Source: Pelagibacteraceae bacterium AG-325-C03
GTDB taxonomy: Bacteria; Pseudomonadota; Alphaproteobacteria; Pelagibacterales; Pelagibacteraceae
Direction: 5' to 3'
NCBI GenBank assembly: GCA_003283025.1
Contig: QBYC01000002.1
Coordinates: forward strand, 44,286 to 108,285
DNA: 64,000 nucleotides
The notes under the pieces are model-generated. The model was not told the origin of the DNA, did no database searches, and saw only the letters and a program-made list of their open reading frames with translations. Each line of letters opens with the position of its first letter. Position 1 is the stretch's first letter. Position numbers and translations under genes: made by a program. Below, piece by piece: positions 58,004 through 64,000 of this stretch.

Positions 58004-58363
58004 ATGAAATTTAATTTATTTTTATTTTTCTTTATATTTTTATCAAAATTTATAATGGCAGCTGAAAAATCTGCTGACCCAAATTTAATCCATAAAAATT
58101 TACGTTGTTTAGTTTGTCAGGGACAATCTATCTCAGACTCAAATTCTGATTTTGCTCAAACAATTAAGTTAGTTGTAAAAGATTTAATTGAAGAAGGAAA
58201 AACAGAAGAGGAAATTTACACTTTTATGACTGATAAATATGGAGATTGGATTGTGTTTAAACCTCAGTTTAACCTTCAAAATTCCTTGTTATGGATTTTG
58301 CCTTATATTGCCTTAATTTTCGGAGGTTTTTTTATCTTTTCTTTTCTAAAAAAAAGACAATAA
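58004..58363 (+). CDS. ccmH: Cytochrome c maturation protein CcmH
   Basis: A 119-residue protein with signal peptide, periplasmic three-helix domain bearing the redox motif LRCLVCQGQSISDS (Cys35 and Cys38), and a C-terminal membrane anchor (LLWILPYIALIFGGFFIF). It is the short CcmH without the CcmI part. It ends the operon; ccmA, ccmB and ccmI are not in the window. Confidence 0.97.
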   Translation: MKFNLFLFFFIFLSKFIMAAEKSADPNLIHKNLRCLVCQGQSISDSNSDFAQTIKLVVKDLIEEGKTEEEIYTFMTDKYGDWIVFKPQFNLQNSLLWILPYIALIFGGFFIFSFLKKRQ

Positions 58364-58413
58364 AACACAAAAGGAAACTGTACATATTAAACATTTAGTT
58401 GTATTTTTTTTAT

Positions 58414-58917
58414 ATGAAATTCAAAATACTTTTAAGTTTACTCATTACATTTTGGGGATTCTCTCATTTGAGCGCAGATCAGGGAAATGCAGACATTTCA
58501 CTTTATACTGGTACTTTCGATGTAATAGATAAAGAGGGCGATGATAAAACTACCTTGCTAGGAATTGAGCACAAAAATCCAAATTTATTCAGAGACACAT
58601 TTTTTGGAAAGTTCAAACCTGTTACTGGAGGTTTTATGACAGGCAATAGTTCAGTTTACTTATACACAGGAGTTGAAGGACAATATGGGGTTGGTCCTTT
58701 AAAAATTTTGCCAAGTTTCGCTCCAGGATATTATGAAAAAGGTGATGGAAAAGATTTGGGAAGTGTTTTGGAATTTAAAAGTGAGATAAAAGTTGGACTT
58801 GAGCTTTTTGAGAATTCCAATCTAAGTTACAGTTATAGTCATATTTCTAATAATGATTGGGGAGAAGTAAATCCAGGTACAGATAATCAACATATAACTT
58901 TTTCTAAAAATTTTTAA
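58414..58917 (+). CDS. PagL-like lipid A 3-O-deacylase
   Basis: A 167-residue outer-membrane protein with signal peptide (MKFKILLSLLITFWGFSHLSA) and a small beta-barrel pattern. The C-terminal YSHISNNDWGEVNPGTDNQ aligns with the PagL active site: His143 and Ser145 match the catalytic His and Ser, while Asp157 stands where P. aeruginosa PagL has its Glu, 14 residues after the His. PagL removes the 3-O acyl chain of lipid A. A longer frame adds five residues; the ATG at 58414 gives a cleaner signal peptide. Family assignment is from this motif. Confidence 0.8.
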   Translation: MKFKILLSLLITFWGFSHLSADQGNADISLYTGTFDVIDKEGDDKTTLLGIEHKNPNLFRDTFFGKFKPVTGGFMTGNSSVYLYTGVEGQYGVGPLKILPSFAPGYYEKGDGKDLGSVLEFKSEIKVGLELFENSNLSYSYSHISNNDWGEVNPGTDNQHITFSKNF

Positions 58918-58922
58918 TTATA

Positions 58923-60071
58923 ATGAATCTTTACGATTGTTATAATTTTGATGATTTTAGAAAATTAGCAAAAAGAAATTTGCCTGCGCCTATCTTTCAT
59001 TATATTGATGGAGGTTCTGATGACGAAACTACATTAAAAAGAAATACAGAGTCATTTTTAAAATGTGATCTCGTACCTAATATTCTAGCTAGTGTTGGAG
59101 AACCTGATCTATCTACAACTGTTTTTGACCAAAAAATTGATATGCCTTTATTTTTAGCGCCAACTGCAATGCAAAGGCTGTATCACCACGATGGAGATAA
59201 AGCATCCGCTAGAGCTGCAGAAAAATTTGGAACTTTTTACAGTATGTCGACAATGGCGACCTCATCTATAGAAGAAATAGCTAACGTCGCGAGTGGTCCA
59301 AAAATGTTTCAGCTTTATATTCACAAAGATCAAGGTTTAACAGATAATTTAATTGATAGGTGTAAAACAGCAGGATTCAAATCATTATGTCTTACTGTTG
59401 ATACAGTCGTTGCAGGTAATCGAGAGAGAGACCATAAATGGGGTTTTACCACACCACCTAAATTAACTTTAAAAAGTCTTATCAGTTTTGCAATGCATCC
59501 TAAATGGGCATTTAACTATTTAACTCATAAAAAATTTGAGTTAGCAAATGTTTCTCATTGGACAAAAAAAGGTTCTAGTATTGCGAAAGGTGTAATGGAG
59601 TATATTAACGAGCAATATGATCCAGCAATGAGTTGGAAAGATGCAGAGTATGTCGTAAAAAAATGGGGCGGACCATTTGCTTTAAAAGGAGTTATGTCCG
59701 TTGAAGACGCAAAAAAAGCAATTGAAATTGGAGCATCTGCAATTTTATTATCGAATCATGGCGGAAGGCAGCTTGATGGGTCAAGATCTCCTTTCGATCA
59801 ACTTCCAGCTATAAAGGAAGCCGTAGGAGATAAATTAGAAATTATATTAGACGGAGGTATTAGAAGAGGCACTCATGTCCTTAAAGCTTTATCACTCGGG
59901 GCAACTGCTTGTAGTTTTGGAAAAGGTTTTTTATTTGCTTTAGGAGCAGGCGGTCAACTTGGAGTGGAGCAAATTTTAAAGAGAATGAAGGAAGAAATAA
60001 GAAGAGATATGATTTTATTAGGTTGTAAAAGCATAAAAGAACTAAATAAAACGAAAATAGCATATAGGTGA
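58923..60071 (+). CDS. FMN-dependent 2-hydroxyacid dehydrogenase (LldD/glycolate oxidase family)
   Basis: A 382-residue (beta/alpha)8 flavoenzyme oxidising (S)-2-hydroxyacids such as lactate or glycolate. The start FRKLAKRNLPAPIFHYIDGGSDDE and LFLAPTAMQRLYHHDGD are typical. The catalytic His279 lies in LLSNHGGRQLDGSRSP, and the FMN phosphate site is LDGGIRRGTHVLKALSLGA. Substrate cannot be set by sequence; lactate and glycolate are both possible. It heads a cluster with an aminotransferase, glcD and glcE. Confidence 0.94.
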   Translation: MNLYDCYNFDDFRKLAKRNLPAPIFHYIDGGSDDETTLKRNTESFLKCDLVPNILASVGEPDLSTTVFDQKIDMPLFLAPTAMQRLYHHDGDKASARAAEKFGTFYSMSTMATSSIEEIANVASGPKMFQLYIHKDQGLTDNLIDRCKTAGFKSLCLTVDTVVAGNRERDHKWGFTTPPKLTLKSLISFAMHPKWAFNYLTHKKFELANVSHWTKKGSSIAKGVMEYINEQYDPAMSWKDAEYVVKKWGGPFALKGVMSVEDAKKAIEIGASAILLSNHGGRQLDGSRSPFDQLPAIKEAVGDKLEIILDGGIRRGTHVLKALSLGATACSFGKGFLFALGAGGQLGVEQILKRMKEEIRRDMILLGCKSIKELNKTKIAYR

Positions 60072-60119
60072 TGCAAAAAAACTAATATGCAAAAGTAACA
60101 ATAAATATTAAGTTAATAT

Positions 60120-61295
60120 ATGAAATTAGCAAAAAATTTAGAGAGACTTGGAACAGAAACTGCTTTTAGTGTTTTGGCAGAGGCTAAAAAACTTGAGGCT
60201 CAAGGAAAAGAAATGATCCACTTAGGTTTAGGACAGCCTGATTTTAAAACGCCAAACCATATTATGGAAGCAGCAAAAAAAGCTATTGATGATGGACATC
60301 ATGGATATGTTTTAGCAAACGGTATCACAGAATGCAGGCAAGCGGTTTCTAGAAAAATTAAAAGTTTATATCAAAAAAATGTTGATCCAGAATTAATTAT
60401 GATTATGCCAGGAGGAAAACCTACCATGTATTATGCAATTCAAATGATTGGTGAACCTGGTGCTGAGATCGTGCATCCAACGCCAGGATTTCCAATTTAT
60501 GAGTCCATGATTAACTATACCGGAGCTACGTCAGTTCCTTATGATTTAACAAAAGAAAAAGATTTAAAATTTGATCCTGAAAAAATTTTATCTTTGATAA
60601 CTGACAAAACCAGATTAGTTATTTTAATTAATCCAAACAACCCAACAGGTAGTTTTGTTGAAAAACCTGCAGTAGATTTTCTAGCCGAGGGTTTAAAGAA
60701 ACACCCACACATTTATATATTAAGTGATGAAATTTATAGTAGACAAATTTTTGACGGAAAAGAAATGCCAACGTTTTTTAATTACCCTGATCTACAAGAT
60801 AGATTAATTGTATTAGATGGTTGGAGCAAAGCTTACTCAATGACTGGGTGGAGAATGGGATGGAGTGTATGGCCTGAAAAGTTAATTCCACATGTTACGA
60901 AATTAGCAATTAATAGTTTTTCTTGTGTAAATGCGCCATCACAATTTGCTGGTATAGCAGCACTTGACGGTCCTGACGATTCTATTCATCTCATGATGGA
61001 AAAATTTGATCAAAGACGAAAGTTAATTCACAGAGGATTAAACGATTTACCTGGAATAACGTGCAGTATGCCGGGAGGAGCCTTTTATGCTTTTCCTAAT
61101 GTAAGTGGTACAGGAATGAATGGATCTGAATTTTCCAAAAAATGTATGCATGAAGCTGGTGTGGCAATTGTTCCTGGAACGGCTTTTGGCAAGACTTCAA
61201 TAGATTTTGTGCGTTTTAGCTTCGCTGCTTCTAGGGATAATATACAAAAAGCGCTAGATAAAATATCAAAAATGCTTAAGAAAAGTAATTTATGA
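60120..61295 (+). CDS. Class I/II pyridoxal-phosphate aminotransferase
   Basis: A 391-residue fold-type I aminotransferase of the aspartate-aminotransferase family. The motifs NPNNPTGSF and ILSDEIYSR are present, with the PLP Lys237 in LDGWSKAYSMTGWRMGW and a C-terminal substrate Arg in FVRFSFAAS. Its place beside glycolate oxidase genes makes transamination of glyoxylate to glycine a reasonable guess, but aromatic or aspartate substrates are equally possible. It overlaps glcD by 4 bp. Confidence 0.9.
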   Translation: MKLAKNLERLGTETAFSVLAEAKKLEAQGKEMIHLGLGQPDFKTPNHIMEAAKKAIDDGHHGYVLANGITECRQAVSRKIKSLYQKNVDPELIMIMPGGKPTMYYAIQMIGEPGAEIVHPTPGFPIYESMINYTGATSVPYDLTKEKDLKFDPEKILSLITDKTRLVILINPNNPTGSFVEKPAVDFLAEGLKKHPHIYILSDEIYSRQIFDGKEMPTFFNYPDLQDRLIVLDGWSKAYSMTGWRMGWSVWPEKLIPHVTKLAINSFSCVNAPSQFAGIAALDGPDDSIHLMMEKFDQRRKLIHRGLNDLPGITCSMPGGAFYAFPNVSGTGMNGSEFSKKCMHEAGVAIVPGTAFGKTSIDFVRFSFAASRDNIQKALDKISKMLKKSNL

Positions 61296-62788
61296 GTAAT
61301 TTACAAATGCCAAAAGTCGACACTTCAATTGTATCTAAAAAAGATATAATTGTATCCGATATTGGAAAAATAATTAACCCAAAAAATATTCTTTCACATT
61401 CTGATGAATTAAGGCCATATGAAACAGACGGCTTAACCGCCTATAGACAAATGCCTTTAGTAGTAGTCATGCCAGAGACTCTTGAGGAAGTAAGTAATAT
61501 TTTAAAATATTGTAACGAAAATAAAATTAAAGTAGTGCCGAGAGGTGCTGGAACAGGTTTATCAGGAGGATCATTGCCTTTAGAAGATTGTGTATTAATG
61601 GCGATGGGAAAATTTAACAAAATTCTTGAAATTGATTATGAAAATAGATGCGTAGTAACACAACCTTGTGTAACTAATTTAGCAATAACGCATGCAGTAC
61701 AGGATAAAGGATTTTACTATGCTCCAGATCCGTCAAGCCAAATCGCATGTTCGATTGGCGGAAATGTTGCTGAAAACTCTGGAGGTGTACATTCTTTAAA
61801 GTATGGAGCCACTACTAATAACTTATTAGGTATTGAAGTTGTGTTGATGGACGGAACAGTAACTAAATTTGGTGGAAAGGTAATGGACTCAGAGGGGTAT
61901 GATTTTTTAGGTTTGATGACAGGATCAGAGGGTTTGTTAGGAGTTATTACAAAAGTAACAGTAAAAATTCTTAAAGCGCCCGAGGTTGTTAAAGCTGCAT
62001 TAATTGGCTTCCCAACTATTGAAGACGCAGGAAAGTGTGTTGCAGAAATAATTGCGGAAGGATGTATCCCAGCTGGTATGGAAATTATGGACAAAGCTCT
62101 TACAAAAGCAACAAATGATTATTCCAAAGCCGGTTATCCAGTGGACGCAGAGGCAATGATGATTGTTGAATTTGATGGAACTGAACACGAGGTGGATGCA
62201 TACATACTAAAATCAAAAAAAATTGCAGAAAAAAATAATTCGTCAAGTTTAAAGGTGAGTAAATCAAACGAAGAGAGACTAAAATTTTGGGCTGGTAGAA
62301 AAGCAGCTTTCCCAGCTTGCGGAGTTTTAGCACCAGATTATATGTGCATGGATGGCTCAATACCTAGAGGTAAACTCGCTGAAGTTCTCAGAGAAATTTC
62401 AAGATTATCTGAAAAATATGATTTACCAGTTGCAAATGCATTTCATGCAGGCGACGGAAATCTTCATCCTTTAATTATGTTTGATGCAAATAATAAAGAG
62501 TCGTTAAAAAAATGTGAAGACTTTGGAGCTGATATTTTAAAATATTGTGTAAAAGTTGGTGGAGCTCTTACAGGTGAGCATGGAGTGGGAATAGAAAAAA
62601 GAGAATTAATGTGCGAGGCTTTCAATGATAAAGATATTGAACAACAACTCAAAATAAAAGTGGCTTTAGATCCAAATTCATTATTAAATCCAGGTAAAGT
62701 TTATCCAATACTTAGAAAATGTGCTGAGGAAGGCAGAGTTCACATCCATGGAGGAAAAACAAAATTCCCAGACATTCCTAGATTTTAA
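61292..62788 (+). CDS. glcD: Glycolate oxidase subunit GlcD
   Basis: A 498-residue FAD-linked oxidase with the PCMH FAD-binding motif VVPRGAGTGLSGGSLPLED. GGNVAENSGGVHSLKYGATTNN is another conserved block. The C-terminal substrate side has FHAGDGNLHPLIMF and GEHGVGIEKRELM. GlcD oxidises glycolate (or D-lactate) to glyoxylate together with GlcE and GlcF, passing electrons to the quinone pool. It overlaps glcE by 41 bp. Confidence 0.96.
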   Translation: MSNLQMPKVDTSIVSKKDIIVSDIGKIINPKNILSHSDELRPYETDGLTAYRQMPLVVVMPETLEEVSNILKYCNENKIKVVPRGAGTGLSGGSLPLEDCVLMAMGKFNKILEIDYENRCVVTQPCVTNLAITHAVQDKGFYYAPDPSSQIACSIGGNVAENSGGVHSLKYGATTNNLLGIEVVLMDGTVTKFGGKVMDSEGYDFLGLMTGSEGLLGVITKVTVKILKAPEVVKAALIGFPTIEDAGKCVAEIIAEGCIPAGMEIMDKALTKATNDYSKAGYPVDAEAMMIVEFDGTEHEVDAYILKSKKIAEKNNSSSLKVSKSNEERLKFWAGRKAAFPACGVLAPDYMCMDGSIPRGKLAEVLREISRLSEKYDLPVANAFHAGDGNLHPLIMFDANNKESLKKCEDFGADILKYCVKVGGALTGEHGVGIEKRELMCEAFNDKDIEQQLKIKVALDPNSLLNPGKVYPILRKCAEEGRVHIHGGKTKFPDIPRF

Positions 62789-64000
62789 ACAAAACAATTT
62801 TAAACCATCTACAAGAGAAGAAATTGTAGAAATTGTAAAAAATTGTTATAAAAAAAATATTCCATTAGAAATAAGTGGTTTACAATCAAAAAATAAGATC
62901 GGTAGAAACTTTCAAGCTGAAAAAACTTTAGACCTGTCAAATTATAAGGGAATTATAGATTACAAACCTGAAGAGCTTTATATTAAAGTCAAGGCAGGTA
63001 CTCCTATTAAGGAAATTGAAGAGGCATTAAAAAAAAATAATCAACAATTAGCATTTGAACCAAATGATTTCGGTTATTTATTTTTAGGAAAAAGTAATAG
63101 CGGCACGATTGGAGGTGTTGTATCATGTAATTTTGCTGGATCAAGACGATTTAAAGTCGGAAGTGTGAGAGATCATCTTCTTGGTTTTCAAGGTATAAAT
63201 GGAAAAGGAGAAACCATAAAATCAGGAGGAACTGTTGTGAAAAATGTGACTGGTTATGATTTGTGCAAAATACTATCCGGATCTTTTGGAACTCTTACAA
63301 TTTTGACAGAAATATCAATCAAAGTTTTACCAAAACCTGAAACAAGTAAAACATTAATTATAAAGAATCCTAATATTAAAAAGGCACTTGCCTATTTAGG
63401 TCAATCATTATCATCATCAACTGATCCATCGGGAGGAGTTTTTTATCCAGACTACTTTGGAAAAACGTTCAATTTAAATGATCTTACACATGAAGGTGAT
63501 TTAACTGGTATAAGAATAGAGGGTCCGATGAACTCAGTAGATAAAAGAATTGACAGACTTTCAAATGAGTTGGCCCTTTTAAATGATGAGTTTTTAGTTT
63601 TAGACTCAGTTCAAACTGAAATATTTTGGAATAAAACAAAAAACCTAGAGGTTTTTAAAAATTTAAAAAGTAATTTAATAAGAATAGTCGTGCCAATAAG
63701 TGAAACTTTACAAGTGATCCAAAAACTTAAAAAAGACCAACCTAGCTTCTTTCTTGATTGGGGTGGAAGCTTGATTTGGATATCATTGGATCAAATTAAC
63801 TACAAAATTCTTGAAGAAATAAAAAAAATAGTTAAAAATCATTATGGATATTATACATTAATTAAATTAGAAGAAGATCTTAAAGCCACAGCTGATATTT
63901 TTACAATAGATCCAATTAAGTATAAAATCAGTGAAAAAATAAAAAAAAGTTTTGATCCAAAAAGGATTTTTAACCCAGGTAAGATGTACACAGGAATTTA
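62748..64000 (+). CDS. glcE: Glycolate oxidase FAD-binding subunit GlcE
   Basis: The frame opens at ATG 62748 and reads 417 codons to ATT at 63996-63998; the final TA at 63999-64000 is a stop lacking its last base, so the protein is essentially complete. FAD-binding motifs are FKPSTREEIVEIV, LYIKVKAGTPIKEIEEAL and SGTIGGVVSCNFAGSRRFKVGSVRDHLLGFQ, then GGTVVKNVTGYDLCKILSGSFGTL. The C terminus IFNPGKMY is the usual ending. Like other GlcE proteins it is a shortened FAD subunit paired with GlcD. The glcF iron-sulfur gene is expected just beyond the window. Confidence 0.93.
   Translation, partial: MEEKQNSQTFLDFKQNNFKPSTREEIVEIVKNCYKKNIPLEISGLQSKNKIGRNFQAEKTLDLSNYKGIIDYKPEELYIKVKAGTPIKEIEEALKKNNQQLAFEPNDFGYLFLGKSNSGTIGGVVSCNFAGSRRFKVGSVRDHLLGFQGINGKGETIKSGGTVVKNVTGYDLCKILSGSFGTLTILTEISIKVLPKPETSKTLIIKNPNIKKALAYLGQSLSSSTDPSGGVFYPDYFGKTFNLNDLTHEGDLTGIRIEGPMNSVDKRIDRLSNELALLNDEFLVLDSVQTEIFWNKTKNLEVFKNLKSNLIRIVVPISETLQVIQKLKKDQPSFFLDWGGSLIWISLDQINYKILEEIKKIVKNHYGYYTLIKLEEDLKATADIFTIDPIKYKISEKIKKSFDPKRIFNPGKMYTGI

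Noticed and set aside
60072..60119. Possible glycine riboswitch before the aminotransferase/glc genes
   Set aside because: The 48-bp spacer is too short for a glycine riboswitch aptamer and no conserved core was seen.
61717..62094. A 125-codon open frame antisense to glcD
   Set aside because: It lies wholly within glcD on the opposite strand, has no family resemblance, and such frames are common opposite conserved genes.
1..64000. CRISPR arrays, insertion sequences, toxin-antitoxin or defence islands
   Set aside because: I saw no regularly spaced repeats, transposase genes, or defence genes; nearly every frame is a recognised housekeeping or metabolic gene.

Overview
The window looks like a chromosomal segment of a streamlined marine alphaproteobacterium of the SAR11 clade (Candidatus Pelagibacter type). 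The reasons are very low G+C, almost no intergenic space, all nine convergent gene pairs overlapping or touching at their stop codons, many 1-14 bp overlaps between genes, Lys/Asn/Ile-rich proteins, and an alphaproteobacterial gene order around the replication origin. I identified the genes from their protein sequences and gene order; no database search was possible.

Layout. 1-11.7 kb: 5' end of a porin-like gene, a DUF3576-type lipoprotein, leuS-lptE-holA, then on the minus strand mnmE-mnmG-rsmG-parA-parB with a parS-like site inside rsmG. 11.6-25.6 kb: a UbiH-type hydroxylase, ftsK-lolA, a histidine operon (hisB-hisH-small membrane protein-hisA-hisF-hisE, then HIT and GNAT genes), hslVU, then smr, timA, fxsA, secB, dnaQ, coaE, aroE, maf and a DUF299 regulator. 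25,644-25,912: a gene-free stretch of about 84% A+T lying where alphaproteobacteria place oriC. 25.9-30.3 kb: hemE-hemH-hemJ-rho and a LON-domain protein. 30.3-30.75 kb: tRNA-Gly(GCC) preceded by a decayed copy of its own 5' half, a likely scar of an integrated element.

30.7-44.9 kb: a pterin dehydratase, purH, a heparinase II/III-like protein, rpe, a two-subunit sodium:solute symporter (DUF4212 plus an SSS protein carrying an EF-hand-like loop), an unrecognised protein, acetyl-CoA synthetase with a very basic N-terminal extension, an EVE protein, the TldD/PmbA pair and tsaD. 45-54 kb: hemC-hemD-mscS-yggT-folD, a PsiE-like protein, argG, an IalB-like protein, an aldo/keto reductase, a Bax-inhibitor-1 protein, DUF2794, yciB and hspQ. 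54.1-58.4 kb: a possible structured RNA, then ccmC-D-E-F-G-H. 58.4-64 kb: a PagL-like lipid A deacylase and a 2-hydroxyacid cluster (FMN 2-hydroxyacid dehydrogenase, aminotransferase, glcD, glcE). glcE lacks only the last base of its stop codon at the window edge.

How it fits together. Five haem-biosynthesis genes (hemE, H, J, C, D) sit with a c-type cytochrome maturation operon. The symporter and acetyl-CoA synthetase suggest uptake and activation of acetate or a similar short acid. The glc cluster suggests oxidation of glycolate or lactate, with the aminotransferase possibly turning glyoxylate into glycine. parABS, the candidate oriC and FtsK are chromosome replication and segregation functions grouped within about 20 kb. 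I saw no CRISPR array, insertion sequence, intact prophage or clear defence system. The most unusual signals are the tRNA-Gly scar, the possible RNA upstream of ccmC, the lysine-rich acetyl-CoA synthetase tail with a TTG start, and the perfect palindromes upstream of two probably well-expressed genes.
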